From NCBI RefSeq assembly GCF_001641265.1, contig NW_020167525.1, positions 310,001 through 374,000 on the forward strand: DNA of 64,000 nt. Reading direction: 5' to 3'. The notes under the pieces are model-generated. The model did not search any database. It saw only the letters and a list, made by a program, of their open reading frames with translations, and was not told the origin of the DNA. Both the position numbers and the translations under genes were made by a program. Positions 1-12,288 of this stretch are shown here, piece after piece; position 1 is the stretch's first letter, and each line of letters starts with the position of its first letter. The stretch is from Pseudogymnoascus destructans (Eukaryota; Ascomycota; Leotiomycetes; Thelebolales; Thelebolaceae).

Positions 1-243
1 TACATATATATACCCTATCACATTATGTTGAAGTTTGGGACCCAACCACGGACAGTCATCTACGGTGCTCAACTTCCTAAACTGCATTGCTGCTATTTAT
101 ATGTTTAAATAATACCTTGGTTCTGCAATAAACAAGATCATTGGCTTCAATATCTTGAGATAAATTTTTAGAAGTGTAAGTTATGGATTTGTTAGCCAGT
201 TAATATTTAAATGAACTTTTATTAAACGAACCTAAATATTATA
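1..243. other. Non-coding left edge
   Basis: AT-rich sequence with no credible reading frame on either strand. It precedes the terminal repeat of a pogo-like relic and may be flanking DNA. Confidence 0.4.
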
Positions 244-854
244 GTACAGTTGAACCTGGATATAAGGATCCCTCGATATAAGGATATCCTCGGTATAAGG
301 ATGGGTAGTCTGGTCCCGTAGTTTTTTAGCTGTAAAATAAGGATTATTTCTGTATAAGGATGATCCTTAAATCCGTAAGATCCGAAGTCGCTCTGTTCTT
401 CAGACAACTAGTGGTCCGTTAACAGCAAGAGACGCACAGAAAAAGAAAGAAGACAAGGCTAAAAAACATAAGGAATCACAGGAGCGGACTGCAAATTATA
501 GGTTACGGATTGCACTGAGCAAAGTCAAGAAGGCACTCCACAAGCGTGGAGTAGAAGCACGCAAAGCTGAGCAGGCAAGAAAGCGTCCAAGTTAGTATTC
601 TGTTAAAGGCAAATAAGGAGGTTCCTCTTGATTTACTTGAGCCAATTCAAGACCCAGAGAAATTAGCTCAGAATCAGAGCGAAGAAGCTACCTCCCAGCT
701 AATTTCAACAATGGGCTATTCACAGTCGCAAGTAGACGAAGATGAGGATACTGGTTTTATTAGATTCAGTGGGTTAGATGTGGAGGAGAGCGATAGCTTT
801 TTTGTAGACCATGAGCTTGATCTTGAGGACAATTTAGATCCTGGTTTATTTTGA
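244..854 (+). mobile_element. Decayed pogo-like DNA transposon (TIR plus transposase C-terminus)
   Basis: From about 244 the sequence ACAGTTGAACCTGGATATAA starts a terminal-repeat-like stretch with several ATATAAGGAT motifs, the style of pogo/Tigger ends. From 401 an open frame encodes a highly charged tail (Lys, Glu, Arg-rich, ending QARKRPS and a stop near 594), and a further frame running to the TGA at 854 is acidic (DEDEDTGF, DLEDNLDP). Basic then acidic C-terminal tails are common in fungal pogo DDE transposases. The whole N-terminal and catalytic part is missing, so this is an internally deleted relic. The family assignment rests on the TIR style and tail composition, not on a catalytic motif. 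Confidence 0.5.
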
Positions 855-1244
855 CGTTAGGAATAGCTTATCATTTACAGTCAAAAGTCATGGTACATTT
901 ATTACGATGGTGGTTGTATTGGAATCTATATACCAATACTACTCGAGTATCTGGCGGTGTGCAACTTGCTTTCGCCGACCACCTGCGGGGTGGTCGGTGC
1001 GAACACCGACGATTATCTCGGGCCGCGATTCCCGCCCCGCGATTCGCGGCCTGACGCCCGCAACAATCCCTCCTCATCAAGACGACAAACCAAGTCGCCA
1101 GTTCCATGGGACCCTAAGCATGCGCGCCGCTGATGGGCGATCGATTCTACCACATCTACAGCTCAATGCCTCCTAGCGACTGATCTGAGGCAGTGCCCAC
1201 CAAGGTGACCCGACCGCCACCGAGCGGACCCCACAAGCGACAGG
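855..1244. other. Upstream region of the first hydrolase gene
   Basis: No supported gene. Overlapping short frames on both strands are incompatible with one another and lack recognisable motifs. The stretch becomes GC-rich from about 960 and probably carries the promoter and 5' UTR of the + strand gene starting at 1245. Confidence 0.4.
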
Positions 1245-2877
1245 ATGGTTCTCAAGCCCACGCTGAGCTTGACACTTCCTTCGCTGAAGGACGAGACGGT
1301 GCTCGACTGCCGAGTTTATTTCCCGACCACCTTATACGACCCCGCTGCATCCACGGACTCATCTTCGGGGAGCTGGTCCGGCGATGACGAAAAACAACGT
1401 GAGGAAGAAAGGGTTAGACGCGAGCTGAACGGGGAGGCTCGCGCCCCAGACACTCACAGGTGGACTGCGAAAAGGAGGAAGGCGGCGATAATAGCACATC
1501 CGTATGCGCCGCTAGGTGGGAGCTGCGACGATTATATCGTGCAGCAGACCGCAGGAACACTGCTGAAGCAGGGTTTCGTGGTGGGGTTGTTCAACTTCCG
1601 GTATGCTGATATGCTGAAGCGTTGGATCAAACTTTAGGAGAGGTGCTGACTTAGACAGTGGTGCGGCTACCTCCAAAGGTAAGACGTCGTGGAATGGGAA
1701 ACCGGAAGTATGCGATTACCACTCCATGGTTGGGTTCATGGCGGCCTTCATGCACCACCTCGACTTGGAACCTGCGTCTCCCGCCGGATCTGTTCCTGAT
1801 GCCGGCACCTACGAACTAAGTACCATACCCTCACAACTCCCCGCGAACCCCGTATCCGAGCCTCCAGCCTGTCCCACGACTTCCTCCAGCGCGTCCACAA
1901 ACCGCGACTCGGCACCAGTGGACAACACACCCCTCCTGCTCCTAGCGGGATACTCCTACGGCTCTCTCATAACCACCATGCTCCCGCCCCTGTCCACCCT
2001 CCTCACGCCCTTCCAATCCCCCCTCCCTGGCACCACAGCCTCCGAAATACGACTCCGCGCGCAACATCTCGCCGAGGAGCAGAACACCCTGCACACCGAG
2101 CGACTCAAGCGCGCCTCGGAAGCAGCTACACGGCGCCAGCTTGCGAGGAACATGTCAGGAGGGCTACGAGTCGGCGGCGACGAAACATCAGATGCCCATC
2201 ACCGGACGAGTCTCGACTCTCACCACGGCAGGAGGAGCTTGCGTCTCGACAGGCTAGAAAACAGCGACTGGGGCCGGAGGAGCCTGGAGCGAGTTAGGAG
2301 TTTGCGGAAGAGTCTAGACGGACCCCGCTTCTCGCCTCCCCCATCCCGGCAAGCGTCGCAGACGGAGAGACGCGCGAATAGCTCGTCAGCTACTATTGAT
2401 ACCCCCGGCGGCGCATCCGTGGTGGTGAGTCCGGAAGAGGCCTCTGAAGCTGCGGCCGCGACGGCAGCGGCGACTCCTATGCCACTTCTCCAGTTTGGTG
2501 AGATGGACGCGGCATACCTCCTCATCTCACCCATACAGGGCGTGGTTGGTGGGTTGGCGACTGTGTTCACCACTACGTCTGCGAAATCGCTCTTACCCAG
2601 CCTCTTGTTCCACAAGAAGGAGACTCATGCTAGCACCGCTGCACTTAGCGCGGGGGACGTGAAGTTTGTGGAGAACAAGACGCTGGTGGTGTTTGGTAAT
2701 AAGGATTCCTTTTCGAATGCTGGTAGGATGAGGAGGTGGACGCAGAAGTTGGAGGGTGCGAGGGGGAGCAGGTTCAGAGCCGTGGAGGTTAATAATGGGG
2801 GTCATTTTTGGCATGAGATGGAGGAGTTGGAGGTTTTGAAGAGAAGTGTTGAGATGTGGGCGAGGGAATTGGGGTGA
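1245..2877 (+). CDS. Alpha/beta hydrolase superfamily protein
   Basis: Two exons, 1245-1600 and 1659-2877, joined across a 58-bp intron (GTATGC...CTGAC...ACAG) give 524 residues in one frame. Without splicing the first frame stops at 1635 exactly where the fold should continue. The N-terminal part has IIAHPYAPLGG, a typical hydrolase beta-strand/oxyanion region, and GLFNFRG follows across the splice. The nucleophile elbow is GYSYGS (Ser about 219), the acid is probably Asp about 468 in VFGNKDSF, and the base His about 501 in GGHFW. A long low-complexity insertion rich in Ser and Arg (about residues 240-370) separates elbow and acid. The substrate is unknown. The family is widespread in fungi as uncharacterised hydrolases. 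It is convergent with spt5 downstream. Confidence 0.88.
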
Positions 2878-3199
2878 TTTATGGGAGGTATGATGAGGGC
2901 CTGCCTGTGTAATAAAGAGATGGGCAGGCTATAGAAAGGGGCAGGCTAGCGTAGTATACAGCTGTTAATCTATCACCGAAAGTTACGAGGTTTTCACGCA
3001 GGATTTGTGCTCTACTGATATGGTTTGAAACGCCAGCAATGATGCCCGACTGCATTTTGTATAACTCCCGATCTCTATAATACATGTACAAACCAAGTCC
3101 CCATTCTCAAGATCCGCCTAGAACCTCTTTAGATTTAAATCCCCGACAGCCTGACAGCTCGGCCTTACCCTCCCATATCATAGCACTGCACCGGACGCC
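2878..3199. other. Convergent 3' intergenic region
   Basis: A 322-bp gap between two converging stop codons (hydrolase on +, spt5 on -). No gene is visible; it should hold both 3' UTRs and poly(A) sites. Confidence 0.6.
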
Positions 3200-6100
3200 T
3201 CACTCGTCAGTATACCTCGGCCCATCCTCATTACCACCATCCGCCCCCCATTCACCAGGCGTTGGCGCTCCCCATCCACCCGGCGTCGGCGCGGCCAATG
3301 CTCCAGGAGTTGGTGCATTCTCCGGCGCTCCGCCCCATCCTCCGCCTCCCCACCCTGCAGGTGTCGGCGCACTGGCAGCGCCACTCGCACCCGGCGTAGG
3401 CGCACTATACGCGCCCGGAGTCGGCGCATTTAAGCCACCAGGCGTCGGGGCCGTGACTTGCGCGCCCGGAGTCGGAGCATCATACGAGTTTGCGCCCCAA
3501 GAGCTTGTATTGCTGGGCTCGTTCGAGGAGTACGCTGGCGTTTTGGAACCAGAGCCCCAGGCATCGCTGCCACCACTACCATAGGCGGGCGTCTTGGAAC
3601 CGGCTGCGAAACCGTCTGAGCCTGAGCCGAAACCTCCGTAGGCGGGTGTCTTCCCGCCAGCTTGCCATGCGGGAGTGCGGTTTCCAGCTCCATATGCGAC
3701 AGTGCGCGAGCCGTCTTGCCATGCTGGGGTCCGTCCACCAGCGTCTGCAGCTGCCTTCCATGCTGGAGTTCGACCACCACCATTCGATGCTGCGGCTGTG
3801 AGATACGTTGGTATGGGACTACCAATTGGATTGTACAAATGAACATACCTCGTCCCCATGCAGGGGTGCGGTCGCTGCCGCCCGCCCCACCGGGTGTACG
3901 ACCACCATCCCAGCCGTTCCCAGAAGGAGTAGCACCGCCAAAGCCTCCACGCCCTCCTCTTGATCCACCGCCGCCGCCGCGGTACCCACCTCGTGAATTT
4001 GGGTCGATCGTATTACCGGTCCTTGGATCCTTGAACGCAAGGGCATCCTTTGGTACATTGACTGTCTTGCTCTTGGTATGGAGTTCGACACGTGCAGTCG
4101 TGTCTGTGGTCTCCTTGACAATACCCAGAAGTCCTTTGTATGGACCCTTCTTGATAGTGACAGTTTGGCCAATTGATCTGTCTCTGCCAACAAATTTGGG
4201 CGGAGGCATGTCCATATTTCCACCCTGCGGGTTTAGTTTTATAGCGGGGTTCATAGACGAAAGATCTGGACCAGCCGACGCAATAATCCTGCCCCCAGTT
4301 GCAGAGATAGTTGCGATATTGGTCGTGCGCACCACGAACACTCCGGCATTCTCGTTCTGCTCCGCGCTGTGGTGGAGGAAGAGGAACGATCTGTGGATGT
4401 GCATGATCTTTCCTTGCCTGCCACCATCGCCAATCTCCTTGACAACATCATCGGTGCGGACTTCAGATCCGTTGCGATCAGTGGCAACGGCAAATTTTCG
4501 GCGTTCCAATTTATTCGCAATCTGTGACGGCATAACGGTTCTGGTCTGCTCGTTTTGGTCAAGTACAGTCAGAGACTCCCTGTCAACCTTGATGATACAG
4601 GCGACGGTGGCTGGGTCAAGCTGAACAAGGTCCCAAAGTTCAAATTGACCCAATGAACCAGCACCGCCGGAATCGCTAGACTCTCGCAAGTCTTTGCTGA
4701 AAACCGTAACTTCGTTGTTGCCTTGGTCGGTTAAGAGCGTAACTCGGTCCTGGACGATCTTAACGACCATGCCCACTTCATCCCGGAAGCGACTTCCGCC
4801 AATAACCTTGACGTGATCTCCCTGCCTAAACCTCTTCCTGAGGCCCTTGGTTGGTACCTCGATTGTTTGGCCCTTGAGTACTCCATCCGTTACAGCCATG
4901 GTAACGATATCGGCCTGAATTGCTATCGCCTTACCAAAAACACCCTTCTGCTCGCCCTCGTAAACCTCGATGATATCGCCAGGGAGGTAGGACGCGTTTG
5001 CGGTACTAGCTTTCAAGCTTGCTGCCAGGGCATTCAGGTCAAGATTCTCCGTGCCATCATCTGCACCAGATGCGAATCTTGTGACTTCTTCAAGCGTTGG
5101 GTTCACATCTTTAACCTGGATCTGCTGGATTTTAACATCCTTCTCACAGTATCCATTATTATATTCGTCGCCCATATAGTTCCAAATTTTCGTCTGTGGG
5201 TTGCCGGTGAGGTATCTGGCATGTCGCTTCTTTGCTTCGACATCGCTGAATAGCCTTGGTGGCGGCCTTGGGCCAGCGTTGGCACGCTTTCGCTTGCCTT
5301 GCGCATCGAGACCAGGAGTGTTCATATCCTCATGTAGACCGTAGTCAAGGCGTGGCACGAATCTGACCCTCACTTCTAAGCCGTTTTCTGTGACATCGAC
5401 AACCTGCGCAAGGTCTCCGGCGTACTTTGCTGGTCGCTTGAGGCGTACATATGCACCCGGCTCCAGCGGGGCGGTCTTTGACACTCTCAACAAATCCGGC
5501 ATCTCTTTGATCTCCACCAGTAGCATCTTCGTCCGGGGATAGACATTCATGAGGCCATCGAGAGCAGATTCAATCTCTGCCTGGCGCTGAGCTTCGACGT
5601 AAATGTATCCTTTGATGGGCGCCGCTGCGTTTGCGCGCTCAAAAGCGGATATAATAGAGAGCTCATCTTTCGTGCCGAATCGCTCCTCTAGGCGCTTCGT
5701 AATCGAAAATACGACTTCGCGCTCTTTGCCTTCTTTACACTTCACAGCCCAGATGCTTGGATCGTCGACACTGGGAAGCAGCAATCGCTTTGGAACGACC
5801 GCTGAATCCCCACCGAGCTTCGCACTCCTGGTCTTGGCGTAACGTTGTCGCAGAATCTCAGCCTGTTTCTCCGCGTCGAGACTGGATTCCATCTCTCGTC
5901 TCCTATCGAGCTCACGGTGGCGCCTGTCGTCGGCATCGCCACCAGCTGGGAGGTCAAAGGCATCGTCGGGGTGTGTATCAGCGATGAAGTTGTCTTTGAG
6001 TTCGTTCAGCTCGTCATCGTCGTCATCGTTTTCGTCTTCACTTTCGTCCACTTCGGCCTCTACATCGAGGAACTGGTTGCGCCGTTCCCTTCTGCGTTTT

Positions 6101-6527
6101 CTTCGGTGACCCTTGGAGCAAATTAGTTCTGTAAGCAGAAAGGGCACTGAGCCATATCGCGTCGCGACAGGCTGGCACAATGTCAGGCAGGGCCGTAACT
6201 TACTGTGACCTCTTCCTCTTCTTCATCCTCGTCTTCTTCCTCATCTTCGTCGTCCTGTCCAGCGCCACTGTCTTCATCGTTATTGTCATCACCGCGCTCC
6301 CCCGGAGTTCGACTGCGCGATTTAGACTTTCGCGCAGGCGATGTCTCTTCGTCACTATCTTCTTGCTGCCTGTTGCTCACTGAGCTCCCTCGATTCTTCG
6401 GTGGCGCTGGCGAACTATTGTCGTTGTCTGCGCCCTCCTCATCAGACAAATCAGCGGGCGCCGGGTTGAAATCACCCTCATCCTCTGAGTCGGAGAAGTG
6501 CTGATCGAGGAAATTCGCCGTAGACAT
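3200..6527 (-). CDS. spt5: Transcription elongation factor Spt5
   Basis: Spt5 partners Spt4 as DSIF on elongating RNA polymerase II. Three exons (6204-6527, 3849-6111, 3200-3795) with introns of 92 and 53 bp give 1060 residues, close to the usual yeast length. The start is the ATG of MSTANFLDQHFSDSEDEG. The first acceptor must be CCAAG at 6112, because the nearer TTACAG would meet an immediate stop. Visible parts: an acidic N-terminus (Glu/Asp runs to about residue 170), an NGN domain (WAVKCKEGKEREVV...GYIYVEA), several KOW repeats (PGAYVRLKRPAKYAGDLAQV, YLPGDIIEVYEGEQKGVFGK, FRQGDHVKVIGG, IGQTVTIKKGPYKGLLGIV), a Gly-Arg stretch, and a C-terminal repeat region. That tail has TPAW/TPAY-type repeats followed by APTPG repeats, the substrate type for Cdk9/Bur1 kinases. 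The second intron falls inside the repeat tail. Confidence 0.95.
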
Positions 6528-6845
6528 GATGGTGACTACACTCCGTGGATATGGACAGAGGTACAATGATCCTGTCTAGATCGATAGAAGTTGAGGTCAA
6601 AGGACCAAGAAATTGAGGCCAAAGTGCTTGATCTACCCTTGCATCGTTGCTTTGGTGTTGCCTCTGGCTCAATTCGCGCTAGCGATTCACGGCATGTACC
6701 GGCGTATTGGGCGCTAACCTAAAGGGGATAGGTTGATCGGGTCGGGATAACCAATGTTCAGCCTGGACTTCAGCCTTTCCCCTCGAGTTGAACTCAGAAA
6801 GGCGTTGGCTATAACAAAGCACAGAACTGCTTGTTTTGGAGAAAA
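6528..6845. promoter_or_regulatory. Divergent promoter region, spt5 / quinone oxidoreductase
   Basis: 318 bp between the start codons of two divergently transcribed genes. No gene is visible. It must carry both promoters; no specific element was identified with confidence. Confidence 0.5.
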
Positions 6846-8100
6846 ATGAAGGCTCTTGTCGTGGATAAGTTTGTTAATGTATGTCTTGATTCAAATATAT
6901 TTTGACATCAGAAGCTAACCTCTTGGCCTAGAATTATAACGAGCTTAAAGTAACTGAGCTGGGGCACCATGATGTCCCATATGGCCATGCTCTGGTGCAA
7001 GTGAAAGCGGCTGGCATCACCTTTGTTGACCTTTTATATGTAAGGAACCCTTCTAATTGCTATATTTGCCTCTTTTTCTTATGACAATCATTCCACCTTT
7101 ATTTGGAATTTACTACAACCTCAAATCACCCTCTTCGCCCAGAGGCAGCCACGCCATCAAATCCACCTCAGAAGCTCCAATTAACCTTTATCAGGCCCGT
7201 GGTAAACATCAAAACAACAAATCACTTCACACACCCCCATTCACTCTAGGCAGTGAATTCTCCGGCGCCATCCTCTTAACCAATCCCCCCGCTCTACCCT
7301 TCTCTTCCTTCTCCCCCGGCGCCCGCGTCTACGGTTCACACCTCGGTGCCTTCGCAACACACATCTACGTTCCCCTCACTTCCTTCCGCAAAATCCCCTC
7401 CTCGTGGTCGTTCCAAGATGCAGCGGGCATTAGCTCAACCTTGCCCGTCTCATACGGTGCGCTGAAGAGGGCGGGCTTGGAGAAGGGGCAGTCTGTGCTC
7501 GTGCATGCTGCGGCAGGAGGGCTGGGGTTGATGGCTGTGCAAATCGCCAAAGCTCTTGGTTGTACTGTCATTGCGACGGCGTCTACAACTGCGAAACTGG
7601 CTGTGGCGAAGAAGTTTGGGGCTGATTACCTAGTAAACTACTCGGATGAGGGATGGGAGAAGCGGGTACTGGAAGTAACCGGCGGCGATGGTGTGGATGT
7701 TGTATACGACCCCGTGGGCCTTGTTGACCAAAGCCTGAGGTGTCTGAAGCATGGCGGACGCATACTGCTTATCGGCTTCGCGGGAAGAGAAGGGAATATG
7801 GAGAAGATTGCAATGAATCGTGTGTTGCTGAAACAGGCAGTGATTATTGGGTATAGATATGGGGAGACTCATCGACGGAACCCCGAAGAAACGAGAGCTA
7901 TTTGGGAAACTTTAGATCCCATGATCACAAATGGCGACGTTAAGCCAACGGTATATGATGGGGACTTCAAAGGCCTGGAGAGCATCCCTCGCGCGATGCA
8001 GGAGATGGCCGACCGAAAGGTCTGGGGTAAGGCTGTGATCATTCTTGATGATCAAGTCGAAAATAGTGAAAAAAAGGTGGATATTCGGGCGAATATATAA
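6846..8100 (+). CDS. Zinc-independent quinone oxidoreductase (zeta-crystallin type MDR)
   Basis: Three exons, 6846-6878, 6932-7039 and 7195-8100, with introns of 53 and 155 bp, all in phase 0, give 348 residues. The start MKALVVDKF is the usual N-terminus of this family. After the second splice the protein reads ARGKHQNN...PPFTLGSEFSGA, matching the catalytic-domain signature of NADPH:quinone reductases. The nucleotide-binding motif is AAAGGLG within VLVHAAAGGLGLMAVQ, followed by the strand/helix IVATAST-type region and GADYLVNYSD. Catalytic zinc ligands of alcohol dehydrogenases are absent. Expected role: NAD(P)H-dependent reduction of quinones or enones in the cytosol. It shares a 318-bp promoter region with spt5. 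Confidence 0.92.
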
Positions 8101-8220
8101 TTTTATATGTACATACTGTCTTTCTACGTTTTATTTCCGACTTTTAAATTTTGCCCACTGTGAACAAGCATAACATGAACAAGCATGTTGTGCTCTAATT
8201 ATTACGTCCCATCCCGCCGT

Positions 8221-9493
8221 CTAATCCACATCGTCCGCGTTAGTGTCGCCATACTGCTCTTTCTTATCGTCGGTCTTGTCCCCATTCTTGGCAGCAGGCT
8301 TTTCCTCTTCCTGTTCTTCATCACTGCTACTCTCGCTTTCCTCTACGTCCTTCTCCTCCACAGTGACTTGCTTGCCCTTATTCAAGTCGACGCCTTCCTT
8401 GATCGTCCCATCCTCATTGACATCTTCCTTGAGATACAACGAAAACAGAACGACGAGATACACAACCCCAGTAACGCGATTCTTTAGCACATATCTGAGG
8501 CTATGTGAGCGTCTGATCGTCCTCTTCTCTCCTTTGCTGTAGCTTGGTTGGCCTTTCGTGATCGATACAATGCGGCGTAGATAATTTTCGCCAACGATTT
8601 TAACAGAACAAAGAAAATAGAAGGGGCAATATGAGAAAGGGAACATACCGGAGTGGTTGGCCGTCCCAGTAAGACATGATGGGGAGGTGGAAGCCGGGCA
8701 GCTTGAGCGCAAATTTGTTGAAATCCAGGTACGGGTTCCCGAAATCAACGAACACGGGCCGGCCAGCCTCGAATTCGAAGCCTTTGCGATTGCCCTCTAC
8801 GAGAAAATACTTCTTCCGCGCCGCAGCGGTATCAGGTATGCCCTTCTCTTTCCGGTAAGCCAGACCATCAGCTGCCCCGCCCTCTTGAACGAGAATCCCG
8901 ATCTTTTCATCGAAGTTCTCCTTACCCTTCTTGGCTCCTGGTGAGCCTGAAGAATCGCCGTTCTTGCTGCCGAGCCATAACTTGTCGATGCTGCTCAGGA
9001 ATTTTCCAAACAACCACGGCTTGTCCGCATACACGTCCGCCTCGAGGCCCGGATCAACAGCCCATTTGACAATTTTGAACGCGGATCCAAATGCCGGCGG
9101 TAACCTATCTCTTATGGGATGGTCGAAATCGTTTCCAAACACCAGATCATCGCCGGGGATTGCTTCGGTGGGGTTGAATGAGAAGGAGATCGAGTACTGG
9201 TGCTTGGTGTAATCGGGTAAGGAAAAATACGGGCTGTTTTCCGGCGAGGAGTGAGGAAGTCCGTGGTAATTCTGAGAAAGAGACTGGTTAGCTGAGAGCC
9301 TATGGCAAGTCGAGGGAGAGCATAGAGGGGAGAGAATGGGAGTGCGGACCCGGATGCGGATATTGAGCGAAACGTCGGTGTGCTCCGACTTGATGGAGAT
9401 GGGCGTCGCAGAGTTTACGGTGACAGTCTCGTGCGTGCTGGGATCGTAGGAAGTGCCCGCCGTGACACGGAGGGTGTATTTATTGTGCGCCAT
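8221..9493 (-). CDS. UPF0590 / DUF1769 family protein
   Basis: Three exons, 9350-9493, 8649-9271 and 8221-8494, give 346 residues. The start is MAHNKYTLRVTAGTSYDP. The first intron (78 bp, GTCCGC...CTTTCTCAG) is a multiple of three with no stop, so reading through it adds 26 residues; the spliced join ...NIRIRNYHGLPHSSP fits the conserved family order better. The second intron (154 bp) joins DGQPLR to YVLKNR. Conserved features: NYHGLP, SPYFS, Y-SISF, GNDFDHPI, VDFGNPY, then a C-terminal acidic tail (VEEKDVEESESSSDEEQEEE). Molecular function is unknown for the family. The gene is convergent with the oxidoreductase, 120 bp away. Confidence 0.85.
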
Positions 9494-10239
9494 GGTATGT
9501 ATTACCAGCGGTGAAAAATGTCAAGAAACGCTGTCCTGCCCGGCTTTTTGTATGGTCTGCCCGGATCGCACGTAGTACGGACGGCGGCGGCAACACAGCA
9601 ATTGTAGCACTACAATAGCCCAATTACTTCGAGTATAACCTGCGGGACTGAGTTCACAACATATAATAGCCCGCGGGTTGATGCATTCTCAATGTGTTGA
9701 ATTTGCCAGGTTCGAGGCCGACCGGAATATGGACGGAATTTCTTGGGTTCGGTGCCCCACAGCGATGACGATGTTGATGTCAATGCCGAGTCTAGCTTGC
9801 CTCGGCATCGACAAGAATGCCATAAGATCGGGCTAGTAAAACAAAGTCTTTTTCATAATAATCTATAAACTTATGCTATAAGTTATGTGGAGGATTTTAT
9901 AATCGCAATCCCGATTTATATTTATTCCTGATCCCCTGCCTCAGGTAACTGAGCAGCCAAAGCCTGTTTGTTGGTCGCAAATGAAACGAGACGTTCAAGC
10001 ATGCCGTATAGACTGAATATATTTAGTCTCTACCGCTAGAAAGTACTTTCCGTCAATCCGCCATATATAGTTTGCGATTCGGGATAATAAAATCATCGAG
10101 TTTGACCCTTTCATGGAAGCAGATAATGCCCAGTGATTTCCAGTAATGGGCAATTTTATTGGGGGAGATAAGTATGAGCTGGCTCTCGAAATACTCGGCT
10201 GCACTCGTCAGATATACCCTTGAAAACTTATACGAAGGC
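9494..10239. other. Intergenic region
   Basis: 746 bp without a credible gene. AT-rich from about 9830. It should contain the promoter of the UPF0590 gene and the 3' UTR of the F-box gene. Confidence 0.5.
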
Positions 10240-11771
10240 TTATGGGAGCATCAAATACGTACGGTTCATGAAATTTCTATTCGCAAGTTGCCCCTTGCTC
10301 TTAACAATTCTTGCGCCCTTGAATTGATCTTCCTTGGCAATACGGACCAGACCATCGTCCCCAATGTCCTCGGCGATAAAGGTATATTCTCCACGCGGGA
10401 TGTTTGGATCTCCGGTGAGTTTTATTGCCTCCAAACGACCTCGGTAGATCTGTGCATCTTTTTTCCGGGCTAGGAACTGCTCCTGGCTTTCATCGGACCG
10501 TTTAACAATGGCGGACTCATCAAATGGCTCATCGTCATCCGGCTGATGTAGAAGAATGAATTCGCAGCCATGAGCAGAACTAAAACTATGAGCTGAGTGT
10601 ATAGATAATAGAGGCCAAGACTTACTAATCGCCGACCCAGATCCCTCGGAACGGTCGTGTATACGTGGGAGTGTAGAGTGCCGGATCAAGAGTGGCATAT
10701 GTACTTATTTGCAGAGGCTCTCCCCGATGGCCAGCAACCGTGTGCATCCAGTGGCGTATTCTAAAAGCTTGTTCATTTATCTCGTCGCGATTTCGTGGCT
10801 TCTGCGCGCCTGTGAAGGTTTGGTTGAACGTCATCATTTGGACCAGGGAACTAACATGGCGATGGCCAGCCAAAATGTCGTCGCCGAGGCTTATTACTCG
10901 CTGGCTAGTTGGGATTGTAACAGGCGGCCACATAGATGAATTTGGATGAGCTTCAGCTGGCCGGGCCAACATAAATGCTGACTGAGCTATGGTGTCTGTC
11001 AGATCGCTGAGAGACATGGGAATTTCAAAATCGTAGCGATGAGAAGCCCTGTCATAATTGCCATCCGGGCTCAGTGCCTCCAGTCTCAGCAGTGGCATGT
11101 CCGTATGGAGCCTGACGTTGGGTTTAAACGAAACAATAATAACGTTTGGGTCGTGGTCCCAAGTGTACTCGATTGTCGGAGCCCGCTCTGCAACTAGCCG
11201 GTATCCATTGATGGCACCCAGATACGGGTTATAATAAGTGATCATGATCCGGCCAAAGAGGTGTTGATCTCCAAACCATATTTTCATTTTGGGGACAAAC
11301 CAGTGCGGATCGTGGGCACGGTACAAACCGCGGTAGCTGGAACATGGCGAAGGTGATTCTAAAATACAGCCTGGGATGTTTTCTTGGACAAGTGGCTGCC
11401 AGAGGCGATCGTTGGTTCCCCGTACATAGAGGTGACGGCACGAATAAACAACCGCATCCAGGTCTCTGGGAGAGAGATACGATAGAACGAAATCAAGAAG
11501 CTCTGCTGGAAGATTTAATAAAGGCGGTCCACTTTGAGATAAAATGCTGCGTTCATCGTCGTCTTGCTCTATAAGCGTGTTAGCAGCTAATCCGCTTCTT
11601 CCGGACACAAGAGGCCTCATTGATGGTGAGAGAAACCACAGAGGTATTAAAAATTGGAACCTGCACTCTACCTTGCGATATATATGACATCTGGTCGAGA
11701 TGGATCTTAGTGCTTGATCCGTGTGGGTCGACGACTCCACCTGATGAACTACCCATACTGTCGACATCCAT
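10240..11771 (-). CDS. F-box domain protein
   Basis: Proposed three exons: 11672-11771, 10626-11586 and 10240-10579, giving 466 residues. The ATG at 11771 (MDVDSMGSSSGG) splices across an 85-bp intron (GTAGAG...GATTAG) in phase 1. An alternative start at 11767 in another frame runs without splicing but gives an implausible N-terminus. The F-box is LLNLPAELLDFVLSYLSPRD...VYSCRHLY...LWQPLV (about residues 50-95). Downstream are WFVPKMKIWFGDQHLFGRIMITYYNPYLGAINGYRL and, across a 46-bp intron, GIWVGDYSAHGCEFI, a motif seen in fungal members of this group. The likely role is substrate adaptor of an SCF ubiquitin ligase; the substrate is unknown. Confidence 0.82.
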
Positions 11772-12288
11772 CACGGCTGAATATGACGACTAGCATTAAT
11801 GGGATGGCCAATCTATGTCTTATAGAATCCGGTATATCCTCCTTGGTGCGGTATTAGTCAAAGTAAGTCGTTTCGGTCGTCACTATAAAACACTGGTGGC
11901 TTGGTCAATCAGCGTCACGGACGCCTATGAAGTATTCCAATAAATAACAAAGAACCACGCATTTATCAGATTCGCTTATACCCTGAGACAGCAGATGAAA
12001 AGAATAGATATAATATTACTACAAATCAAAGTTGATGGCCGAGTCGCATTGTTTATGATCAGAAGTGGCCCTCTTTTCGAGTTGCGTGGACGTTTTGTAA
12101 TTGCCGAAAACGATTTAGCGGCCCCCATCACCCGGTCCTCGCCTAGCACGAATAAAGTGGTCTGACAGGTTAGTTTAACATTGTTTAACTGAACTTCATC
12201 AACAAAAAGATAATACATATTATTAATCTGTGCCCTTATTCCTGTCTATATCCAAGATTATTACCCCAGAAATAATAACTTTGGAACA
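11772..12288. other. Intergenic region
   Basis: 517 bp upstream of the F-box gene and downstream of the small membrane protein gene. No supported coding sequence. Confidence 0.5.

Noticed and set aside
2220..2615. 131-codon minus-strand frame
   Set aside because: Antisense shadow in the GC-rich hydrolase exon, without motifs.
3662..4624. A 320-codon + strand frame
   Set aside because: It is the antisense shadow of spt5 exon 2, whose protein is clearly conserved.
6205..6504. Poly-serine frame
   Set aside because: Complement of the acidic Glu/Asp codons of the spt5 N-terminus.
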